Shown here: positions 1 through 4,847 of the stretch, in pieces
Layout of the letters: each line of letters starts with the position of its first letter
How positions within the stretch are numbered: position 1 is the first letter of the stretch
Assembly: GCA_947647645.1 (NCBI GenBank)
Contig: CANSLE010000195.1
Coordinates: 1 to 5,161 of the forward strand
Length of the DNA: 5,161 nucleotides
Reading direction: 5' to 3'
DNA from: an uncultured Microbacterium sp.
Lineage (GTDB): Bacteria; Actinomycetota; Actinomycetes; Actinomycetales; Microbacteriaceae
The notes under the pieces: generated by a model
Seen by the model: the letters and a program-made list of their open reading frames with translations, nothing else
Database searches by the model: none
What the model was told of the DNA's origin: nothing
Made by a program: the position numbers and the translations under genes

Positions 1-281
1 ACCGCGAAGGCGGATATCGCCACCGCGATGAGGGCACCCGGCGCGAGGACCCCGGTGAGCGCGAGGACGATCGCGCACGTCACGCTCGCCGCCAGCACGC
101 CGAGGGGTGCGCGACGGCGGAACGGCATCGCCGCGGCGGGCAGGGTCGCGAGCACCAGAAGCGGGCCTCCCACCCGGAAGTCCCCGTCCGGGTAGGGAAG
201 GAGCGCGAAGAGCACGACGATCGCCACGGCGAGCACATCGCTCAGAGGCGCCCCGATGCCGGGGGGACGAGGAGACGGCAT
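1..281 (-). CDS. Sensor histidine kinase-like membrane protein, N-terminal fragment
   Basis: The minus-strand frame is open from an ATG at 281 to the window edge, giving 93 complete codons. The fragment has about four hydrophobic segments, near residues 13-30, 38-53, 58-76 and 79-93. A basic-proline motif, FRRRAPL (54-60), sits between the second and third. Closely spaced short helices with an RRRAP turn are typical of the N-terminal membrane region of actinobacterial NarL/DesK-type sensor kinases, in which dimerisation and ATPase domains follow. Those domains lie beyond base 1, so kinase function is inferred from the membrane region alone; another polytopic membrane protein remains possible. 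The start is uncertain. GAAGGG directly abuts the ATG, too close for a normal ribosome site, and a GTG at 294-296 is an in-frame alternative. The gene is divergent from the hydrolase gene at 447. A partner response regulator would be expected further left, outside the window. Confidence 0.68.
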   Translation of the reverse strand, partial: MPSPRPPGIGAPLSDVLAVAIVVLFALLPYPDGDFRVGGPLLVLATLPAAAMPFRRRAPLGVLAASVTCAIVLALTGVLAPGALIAVAISAFA

Positions 282-287
282 CCCTTC

Positions 288-293
288 AGTATC
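288..293 (-). promoter_or_regulatory. Possible -10 element for the kinase-like gene (leaderless start)
   Basis: The minus strand reads GATACT here, with six bases (GAAGGG) before the ATG at 281. A -10 hexamer at this distance would start transcription at or next to the A of the ATG, as in leaderless actinobacterial mRNAs. The hexamer matches TATAAT at 4 of 6 positions and no good -35 is visible, so this is weak evidence. Confidence 0.28.
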
Positions 294-338
294 CACTTCG
301 GCCCGACGGAACGGATCCACCCGCGGGACCACGCCGAG

Positions 339-356
339 ATACCGCGAACGCGGTAT
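339..356. promoter_or_regulatory. 18-base perfect palindrome, candidate operator
   Basis: ATACCGCG-AA-CGCGGTAT is a perfect inverted repeat with 8-base arms and a 2-base centre. It lies between two divergent genes, 58 bases upstream of the kinase-like ATG and 90 bases upstream of the hydrolase ATG. Its size and symmetry fit a site for a dimeric helix-turn-helix repressor, for example of the TetR or MarR type. No regulator gene is in the window, so the binding protein is unknown. A role at either promoter is inference from position. Confidence 0.5.
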
Positions 357-446
357 GCCACTGACCACGGCAGGGCGACGCGCGGGGAGCCTCGCACAGC
401 CAGGCTGGAGGGGAGGCGCACACGGGGTGCTCCCGGAAAGGCGGAC

Positions 447-1400
447 ATGCGCACCGCGATGAGAAGAACGCTCAAGACCATGGCGGCGGTGGCGATCGTC
501 GTGACGCTCGCACTGTCGACCACCACCGTCGTCAACGCGGTGGCGACCGGCGCCGAAAGCAACCGCATAGAGACCTACGGCCAGCGTGTCCCGGTGGACG
601 GGCGCGAGATGAATGTGCTCGTCACCGGCGCTGGAGCGGAGAACGTCGTGATGATCCCCGGTTTCGGCACGTCTTCGCCCGTCCGGGACTTCGCGCCGCT
701 GGTCTCGCTCCTGGCCGAGGAGCACCGGGTGATCGTGGTCGAGCCCTTCGGCTACGGGCTCAGCGACGGCACCGACCGCGAGCGCACGACCGCGAACATC
801 GTGACCGAGATCCACAGCGCACTCCAGGGGCTCGGGATCGACCGCTACACGCTGATGGGGCATTCCATCGCGGGCATCTACGGCATCGAGTTCGCTCGGC
901 GCTACCCGGAAGAGGTGCAGGCCTTCGTCGGTATCGACTCGTCGGTGCCGGGGCAGCCGGGCATGGATGCCGCGATGCCCACGGGTCTCCTGGGCGCGGC
1001 CAAGTTCCTCGGCCTCGCGCGTGTCGCCGCGGCTCTCGGCGGCGACGGCGGGTACGCGGGGCCGGCCTACACCGACAGCGACCGCGAGCAGATCGCTCTC
1101 CTCACCAATCGCAACTCGCTCGCCCCGACATATCTCGACGAGATGGGCCGCATCTCCTCGAACTTCGCGCGGGCGCGAGACGAGACGTTCCCGGTCGACC
1201 TGCCGCTCCTGCTGTTCGTCGTCGCGGCGAACCCCCGAAACCCCGATTGGATCGGCCTGCACGAGCGACAGGCTGCGGCGGTCGCCGATGGGACCGTCGT
1301 TCCGCTGGACGGCGACCACTACCTGCATCACACCCAGTCACGCGCGATCGCCGAGCAGTTCCGGACGTGGGAAGTCCGCGCGTCGCGCGCCCGCCAATGA
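447..1400 (+). CDS. Exported or membrane-anchored alpha/beta-fold hydrolase
   Basis: This 317-residue protein has a basic N-terminus (RRTLK, 6-10) and a hydrophobic stretch at about 12-29, followed by a small-residue NAVATGA segment. That suggests a secretion signal or a single N-terminal anchor. From residue 40 on it has an alpha/beta-hydrolase core: the oxyanion-side loop IPGFG (70-74), the strand VIVVEPFGYGLSDG (95-108), and a nucleophile elbow GHSIAG (138-143) with Ser140. His291 in GDHYLHH (289-295) is the likely catalytic histidine, and an acidic residue such as Asp267 may complete the triad. The position after the elbow Ser-Ile is Ala rather than Gly, a common small-residue variant. 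The family covers esterases, lipases, peptidases and dehalogenases, so the substrate cannot be read from the sequence. GGAAAGG at 435-441 sits five bases before the ATG and supports this start; Met5 is an alternative. No terminator is visible after it. Confidence 0.88.
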   Translation: MRTAMRRTLKTMAAVAIVVTLALSTTTVVNAVATGAESNRIETYGQRVPVDGREMNVLVTGAGAENVVMIPGFGTSSPVRDFAPLVSLLAEEHRVIVVEPFGYGLSDGTDRERTTANIVTEIHSALQGLGIDRYTLMGHSIAGIYGIEFARRYPEEVQAFVGIDSSVPGQPGMDAAMPTGLLGAAKFLGLARVAAALGGDGGYAGPAYTDSDREQIALLTNRNSLAPTYLDEMGRISSNFARARDETFPVDLPLLLFVVAANPRNPDWIGLHERQAAAVADGTVVPLDGDHYLHHTQSRAIAEQFRTWEVRASRARQ

Positions 1401-1405
1401 CACGG

Positions 1406-1435
1406 TTGTGATTCCGCGCCGCTATCGGTCATAAT
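1406..1435 (+). promoter_or_regulatory. SigA-type promoter for the DUF3145 gene
   Basis: TTGTGA (1406-1411), an 18-base spacer and CATAAT (1430-1435) form a good housekeeping promoter. The -10 matches TATAAT at 5 of 6 positions and the -35 matches TTGACA at 4 of 6. It begins six bases after the hydrolase stop, in a locally AT-rich stretch of otherwise GC-rich DNA. Transcription would start near 1442 and give a leader of about 70 bases. Confidence 0.65.
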
Positions 1436-1469
1436 GGGCGCACAAGCATAGAGCCGCCACCATCCGTTG

Positions 1470-1496
1470 TCAGGTCGTAGGGGAAGACGTACCTGA
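1470..1496 (+). repeat. Possible hairpin in the DUF3145 leader
   Basis: TCAGGT (1470-1475) and ACCTGA (1491-1496) are perfect inverted arms. The stem can extend by CGT/ACG with one bulged T, leaving a purine-rich loop AGGGGAAG at 1479-1486. The hairpin would end seven bases before the GGAG ribosome site of the next gene. It may act on translation or mRNA stability, but a short stem like this can also occur by chance. Confidence 0.35.
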
Positions 1497-1513
1497 AGAA
1501 ACGGAGAATGGCG

Positions 1514-2026
1514 ATGGCGACCACGTCGACCCCACAGGCGCGCGGAGTGATCTACATCCACTCCGCGCCACGTGCGCTGTGCCCCCACCTGGAGTGGGCA
1601 GTGGGCCGCGCCCTCGGGCGTGCGGTCAACTTCGAGTGGACGGAGCAGCCGGTGCTCTCCGGGAGCCGCCGCGCGGAGTTCTATTGGGAGGGCCCTGCCG
1701 GCACCGGCGCCGCCCTCGCCACCGCCATCCGCGGGTGGGAGCACCTGCGCTTCGAGGTGAGTGAAGACCCCACACCGCGTTCGGACGGCGGGCGGTGGAT
1801 GCACACGCCCGATCTCGGCATCCACTTCGCGCAGACCGACACCGTCGGAAACGTCGTCGTCCCCGAGGACCGCATCCGCTATGCCCTCGAGATCGCCGCC
1901 GGCGACCCGTACGACCTGCAGCGCGAGCTCCAGGTCGCGCTCGGGTCGGCCTGGGACGAGGAACTCGAGCCCTTCCGCCACGCCAGCGACGACGCCCCCG
2001 TCGTCTGGCTCCACAAGGTCGGCTGA
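1514..2026 (+). CDS. DUF3145 family protein of unknown function
   Basis: This 170-residue soluble protein matches my knowledge of DUF3145, a family found in actinobacteria and often close to the fabD-fabH-acpP-fabF cluster. Recognisable blocks are GVIYIHSAPRALCPHLEW (11-28), EFYWEGPAGTG (55-65), GRWMHTPDLGIH (93-104) and GNVVVPEDRIR (112-122), with an acidic, Trp-containing C-terminal part. It has no signal peptide or membrane segment and no catalytic motif that I can name. Two in-frame ATGs occur, at 1508 and 1514. GGAG at 1503-1506 stands seven bases before the second and only one before the first, so 1514 is preferred (1508 would add Met-Ala). The gene has its own promoter and is convergent with fabF across a two-way terminator. 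It is therefore not in the fab operon, and a link to lipid metabolism is only suggested by position. Confidence 0.85.
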   Translation: MATTSTPQARGVIYIHSAPRALCPHLEWAVGRALGRAVNFEWTEQPVLSGSRRAEFYWEGPAGTGAALATAIRGWEHLRFEVSEDPTPRSDGGRWMHTPDLGIHFAQTDTVGNVVVPEDRIRYALEIAAGDPYDLQRELQVALGSAWDEELEPFRHASDDAPVVWLHKVG

Positions 2027-2045
2027 GGAACCGGCCCCCACGGAC

Positions 2046-2117
2046 TCAGACGAGTCGAGGCGTCGGTACCGGCTTCGGACGGCTTCCCGGAGACCGAGAC
2101 AGCGCATCCTCGTCTGA
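2046..2117. repeat. Widely spaced 9-base inverted repeat downstream of the DUF3145 gene
   Basis: TCAGACGAG (2046-2054) is the exact reverse complement of CTCGTCTGA (2109-2117), with 54 bases between the arms. It could close a larger 3' UTR structure just before the terminator hairpin. With only nine bases per arm in GC-rich DNA, chance is a real alternative. Confidence 0.25.
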
Positions 2118-2165
2118 CACGAAAGACGCCCCCGCGATCCCAGAGGATGCGGGGGCGTCTTCGTG
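2118..2165. terminator. Bidirectional intrinsic terminator between the DUF3145 gene and fabF
   Basis: AAGACGCCCCCGC (2123-2135) and GCGGGGGCGTCTT (2149-2161) are perfect 13-base arms. The stem extends outward as CACGA/TCGTG with one bulged A, and inward as ATCC/GGAT around a CAGA loop. It lies between the stops of two convergent genes, so it can end both transcripts. The T-run is short in both directions (TCTTCG on plus, TCTTTCG on minus), as is common for GC-rich actinobacterial terminators. Confidence 0.85.
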
Positions 2166-2184
2166 CCCGGATGCCGTGCGGCGG

Positions 2185-3423
2185 TCAGACCGACGCGAAC
2201 GCGGCGACCGCGTTGTGTCCGCCGAAACCGAAGGAATTGCTGATCGCGAGCTGCGCGCCGTCACCGAGCGGCGTCGGCGCACCCGACAGGCGGAAGGGGA
2301 CCGCCGGGTCCTGCTCTGTCATGTTGATCGTGGGCGGTGCCACACGGTCGCGCAGGGCGAGGATCGTGAAGATGGCCTCGAGCGCACCGGTGCCGCCGAG
2401 CAGATGCCCGGTCGATGCCTTCGTCGCCGACACCGGGATCTCGTCGATACGGTCGCCGAAGACGCTCTTGAGCGCGACGTACTCGTTGGGGTCGCCGACC
2501 GGGGTGGAGGTGGCGTGGGCGTTGATGTGGGTGACGTCGTCGGGCGACGCGTCCGCCATCGCCAGCGCGAGGCTGACTGCACGCGCGGCGCCGGTGCCCT
2601 CGGGGTCGTTCGCCGTGATGTGGTACGAGTCCGCCGTGACACCACCGCCGACGACGACGGCGTAGATCTTCGCGCCGCGCGCCTTGGCGTGCTCCTCGGT
2701 CTCGAGGATGAGGACGCCGGCGCCCTCGCCCATCACGAAACCGTCACGGTCGATGCTGCCCGGGCGCGACGCCGTTTCGGGGGAGTCGTTGCGCTTGGAG
2801 AGCGCCTGCATCGAGGCGAAGGATGCGATGGTGACTGGGTGGATCACCGACTCGGTGCCACCAGCGATGACGACGTCGGCCAGGCCGTCGCGCAGGTGCT
2901 CGACCGCGTTCACGATCGACTCCGTGCTCGACGCGCACGCGCTGGCCACCGTACGCGCATAGGCGCGGGCGCCGAAGTGCAGCGACAGGTTGCCCGCTGC
3001 CGCATTGGGCATGAGCATCGGAACCGTCATGGGCAGCACGCGACGCGGCCCCTTCTCCCGGAGCGTGTCCCACGCGTCGAGGAGAGTCCAGAGCCCGCCG
3101 ATCCCGGTCGCGAAGTCCACGCCCAGACGGTCGGGATCGACCTCGGGACTGCCGGCATCCGCCCACGCCTCCATCGCCGCGACCAGCGCGAACTGCGACG
3201 AGGGGTCGAGACGCTTCGCGATCGGCCTCTCCAGCACCGTGTCGGGACGTACGGCGGCCTGGGCGGCGAACGTGACGGGAAGGTTGTACTGCTCGACCCA
3301 GTCGTACTCCAGCGTGCGGGCGCCGGAGGCGCCACCCAACAGCGCGGACCAGCTCTCCGGCGCGGTCCCACCGATGGGGCTGGAGGCGCCGATGCCGGTG
3401 ACGACGATTCGGGGAATGCTCAT
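2185..3423 (-). CDS. fabF: 3-oxoacyl-[acyl-carrier-protein] synthase II (KAS II)
   Basis: FabF condenses malonyl-ACP with a growing acyl-ACP, releasing CO2 and lengthening the chain by two carbons in the cytosolic FAS-II cycle. The 412-residue product has normal family length and the full KAS I/II signature. The nucleophile Cys163 lies in ASACASS (160-166). His303 is in NAHATSTPVGD (301-311), Lys335 in SATKAS (332-337) and His340 in TGHLLGG (338-344). Phe400 is in the glycine-rich gate loop FGFGGHN (398-404). These positions coincide with those of E. coli FabF. The ATG at 3423 follows GAGGAG (3427-3432) at a slightly tight three-base spacing. The frame continues upstream to 3453, but the family start fits MSIPRIVVTG. 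It is the last gene of the cluster: a hairpin lies just before its ribosome site and a strong terminator follows its stop. The sequence looks intact and functional. Confidence 0.96.
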   Translation of the reverse strand: MSIPRIVVTGIGASSPIGGTAPESWSALLGGASGARTLEYDWVEQYNLPVTFAAQAAVRPDTVLERPIAKRLDPSSQFALVAAMEAWADAGSPEVDPDRLGVDFATGIGGLWTLLDAWDTLREKGPRRVLPMTVPMLMPNAAAGNLSLHFGARAYARTVASACASSTESIVNAVEHLRDGLADVVIAGGTESVIHPVTIASFASMQALSKRNDSPETASRPGSIDRDGFVMGEGAGVLILETEEHAKARGAKIYAVVVGGGVTADSYHITANDPEGTGAARAVSLALAMADASPDDVTHINAHATSTPVGDPNEYVALKSVFGDRIDEIPVSATKASTGHLLGGTGALEAIFTILALRDRVAPPTINMTEQDPAVPFRLSGAPTPLGDGAQLAISNSFGFGGHNAVAAFASV

Positions 3424-3438
3424 GGTCTCCTCGTTGCT

Positions 3439-3466
3439 CCGGTGGGGGCGCACAGGCCCCCACCGG
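3439..3466 (-). repeat. Strong hairpin in the acpP-fabF spacer
   Basis: CCGGTGGGGGC (3439-3449) and GCCCCCACCGG (3456-3466) are perfect 11-base arms around a 6-base loop. In the minus-strand mRNA the stem ends six bases before the fabF GAGGAG ribosome site. No U-run follows, so full termination is unlikely. A partial attenuator, or a 3' stabiliser for acpP mRNA that lowers fabF relative to acpP, is a reasonable inference. Confidence 0.6.
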
Positions 3467-3489
3467 GGTGCAGGTGGCGAGGCCTGAGG

Positions 3490-3738
3490 TCAGGCCTGGT
3501 TGGTGGTGATGAAGGTGACGGCGTCGCCGACGGTCTTGAGGTTCTTGACCTCTTCGTCGGGAATGGTGACGCCGAACTTCTCCTCGGCGTTGACGACGAT
3601 CGTCATCATCGAGATCGAGTCGATGTCGAGGTCGTCGGTGAACGACTTCTCCAGCGCGACCTCGTCCGCCGAGATCCCGGTCTCGTCCGTGATGAGTTCG
3701 GCGAGCCCTGCGAGGACCTCGTCGTTGCTGAATGCCAT
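3490..3738 (-). CDS. acpP: Acyl carrier protein
   Basis: AcpP carries acyl chains as thioesters on a 4'-phosphopantetheine arm and shuttles them between FabD, FabH, FabF and the rest of the FAS-II enzymes. The 82-residue acidic protein has the expected four-helix pattern. The attachment serine is Ser41 in DLDIDSISMM (36-45), at the start of helix II, and EEKFGVTIPDEE (52-63) follows as the conserved loop before helix III. The residue after Ser41 is Ile, not the usual Leu of the DSL motif, a conservative change. AAGGAGA (3744-3750) ends five bases before the ATG at 3738, a strong ribosome site suited to an abundant protein. The gene lies between fabH (92-base spacer with palindromes) and fabF (66-base spacer with a hairpin), so its level may be set separately from its neighbours. 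The position and single-copy layout favour primary metabolism over a polyketide ACP. Confidence 0.96.
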   Translation of the reverse strand: MAFSNDEVLAGLAELITDETGISADEVALEKSFTDDLDIDSISMMTIVVNAEEKFGVTIPDEEVKNLKTVGDAVTFITTNQA

Positions 3739-3767
3739 GGGATTCTCCTTGTTTATGGGGTTTCACG

Positions 3768-3781
3768 GGCCCTGCAGGGCC
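3768..3781. repeat. 14-base perfect palindrome in the fabH-acpP spacer
   Basis: GGCCCTGCAGGGCC is a perfect palindrome. In RNA it would fold as a 5-bp GC stem with a TGCA loop; as DNA it could be a dimeric regulator site. It lies in the 5' leader of acpP, 17 bases upstream of the AAGGAGA ribosome site. Confidence 0.4.
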
Positions 3782-3788
3782 GACGTTC

Positions 3789-3794
3789 AGTCTA
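3789..3794 (-). promoter_or_regulatory. Possible internal -10 element for acpP
   Basis: The minus strand reads TAGACT (4 of 6 to TATAAT, and it fits TANNNT), 50 bases upstream of the acpP ATG and between the two palindromes. No convincing -35 is present at the right distance. An extra acpP promoter would suit the high demand for ACP, but the sequence alone only makes it possible. Confidence 0.3.
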
Positions 3795-3797
3795 GGT

Positions 3798-3811
3798 GCG
3801 ACGGCCGTCGC
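3798..3811. repeat. Second 14-base perfect palindrome in the fabH-acpP spacer
   Basis: GCGACGGCCGTCGC is a perfect palindrome with its centre exactly 30 bases from that of the one at 3768-3781. It lies just upstream of the possible acpP -10 element, where an operator or activator site would be placed. It may also form a hairpin downstream of the fabH stop. Confidence 0.4.
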
Positions 3812-3830
3812 GACCGGGTATCTCGGGCCG

Positions 3831-4847
3831 TCAGGGGAGGACGACGACCTGGGCGCCGAAGACGAGACCGGCTCCGAAACCGATCTGCAGGGCAAGCCCG
3901 CCCGACAGCTCCGGGTGCTCGACGAGCAGACGATGTGTGGCAAGCGGGATAGACGCGGCCGACGTGTTGCCCGTCGTCTCGATGTCACGGCCGATGACGA
4001 CCGATTCGGGAAGACCCAGCTGTTTGGCGAACTCATCGATGATGCGCATGTTCGCCTGGTGCGGCACGAAGGCGGCCAGGTCGGACGGCTGCACGCCGGC
4101 CTCGTCCATCGCCTGGCGGGCGACCTTCACCATCTCCCAGACGGCCCAGCGGAACACCGTCGGCCCCTCCTGACGCAGCGTCGGCCACGGCGACGTGCCG
4201 TCGCGGAACTCGACGAGGGTGTGATTCATCCCGACCGCGTCGGCCTTGGACCCGTCCGATCCCCATACGGTCGGGCCGATGCCGGGGAAATCGCTCGGTC
4301 CGACGACCGCCGCGCCCGCACCGTCGCCCAGCAGGAACGAGATGGAGCGGTCGGTCGGGTCGACGATGTCGCTGAGCTTCTCCGCGCCCACCACGACCGC
4401 ATAGTGTGCAGAGCCGGCCCGGATGAGCGCGTCGGCCTGAGCGACACCGTAGGCGAAGCCGGCGCAGGCAGCGTTGACGTCGTAGGCCGCCGCGGGGTTG
4501 GCGCCGATGCGGTCGGCCACGATCGCCGAGACCGACGGCGTCTGCTTCGGGTTGGAGACCGTCGCGACGATCACGGCGTCGATGAGCGCCGGGTCGATCC
4601 CGGCGGTGGCCACGGCCTCTGCCGCGGCGTCGGACGCGAGGTCGATGGCGGTGGTCCCGGCATCCGCGCGCACGCGCGTGACGATGCCGGTGCGCTGCCG
4701 AATCCACTCGTCGCTGGAGTCGATCGGCCCCACCAGGTCGTCGTTGGGGACGGCGTTCTCGCCGCGCGCCGCGCCGTAGGCGTAGATGCGCGTATGGGCT
4801 GGGCCCGTCGCCTGGGTGAGGGTGGGTCGGGTGGGCGCGTCGGTCAC
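3831..4847 (-). CDS. fabH: 3-oxoacyl-[acyl-carrier-protein] synthase III (KAS III)
   Basis: FabH starts fatty acid synthesis by condensing an acyl-CoA primer with malonyl-ACP. In this group of bacteria the primers are often branched, derived from amino acids, which would give iso and anteiso acids; that preference is inferred. The 338-residue product carries the thiolase-fold Cys-His-Asn triad: Cys128 in NAACAGF (125-131), His263 in PHQANMRI (262-269) and Asn294 in GNTSAASIP (293-301). The N-terminal signature SSDEWIRQRTGI (44-55) includes the Trp and Arg that contact CoA in E. coli FabH, and a GFGAGL loop (323-328) lies near the C-terminus. The N-terminus has about 17 extra residues before the core. 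The start is GTG at 4847. AGGAGG (4854-4859), six bases upstream, fixes it, and this GTG overlaps the fabD stop as GTGA, which suggests translational coupling. Confidence 0.96.
   Translation of the reverse strand: MTDAPTRPTLTQATGPAHTRIYAYGAARGENAVPNDDLVGPIDSSDEWIRQRTGIVTRVRADAGTTAIDLASDAAAEAVATAGIDPALIDAVIVATVSNPKQTPSVSAIVADRIGANPAAAYDVNAACAGFAYGVAQADALIRAGSAHYAVVVGAEKLSDIVDPTDRSISFLLGDGAGAAVVGPSDFPGIGPTVWGSDGSKADAVGMNHTLVEFRDGTSPWPTLRQEGPTVFRWAVWEMVKVARQAMDEAGVQPSDLAAFVPHQANMRIIDEFAKQLGLPESVVIGRDIETTGNTSAASIPLATHRLLVEHPELSGGLALQIGFGAGLVFGAQVVVLP

Noticed and set aside
320..327. 8-base palindrome CCCGCGGG
   Set aside because: It is too short and GC-rich to stand out from background in DNA of this composition.
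343..353. LexA-like CGAAC inside the 339-356 palindrome
   Set aside because: An actinobacterial SOS box needs the symmetric TCGAAC-N4-GTTCGA pattern; the symmetry here is centred elsewhere and the outer bases do not fit.
107..462. Two small plus-strand open frames, 107-364 and 256-462
   Set aside because: Both are rich in Arg, Gly and Pro, have no good ribosome site, and overlap the kinase-like gene or the hydrolase start.
242..568. A 108-codon open frame on the minus strand over the divergent intergenic region
   Set aside because: It overlaps the start of the hydrolase gene and the palindrome, and the kinase-like frame at 1-281 is much better supported by its membrane-protein pattern.
1434..1451. 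A five-codon leader peptide (ATG ... TAG) near the DUF3145 promoter
   Set aside because: The ATG overlaps the -10 element and lies upstream of the expected transcript start.
1328..2107. A 259-codon open frame antisense to the DUF3145 gene
   Set aside because: The plus strand has a promoter, a ribosome site and a conserved family product; the antisense frame has none and resembles a composition shadow.
3424..3453. N-terminal extension of fabF by ten codons to a GTG at 3453
   Set aside because: FabF proteins start at the MSxPRIVVTG type sequence, residue numbering from 3423 matches E. coli FabF exactly, and the extension runs through the hairpin and ribosome site.
1795..3795. A 666-codon open frame on the plus strand, antisense to fabF and acpP
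   Set aside because: It is an Arg/Gly/Asp-rich shadow of high-GC codon use opposite fabF and acpP, both with complete active-site motifs. It has no recognisable domain and begins inside the DUF3145 gene.
2744..4036. A 430-codon open frame on the minus strand, in another frame across fabF, acpP and fabH
   Set aside because: It overlaps three well-supported genes on the same strand, is Arg-rich with low complexity, and runs through their ribosome sites and the hairpin.
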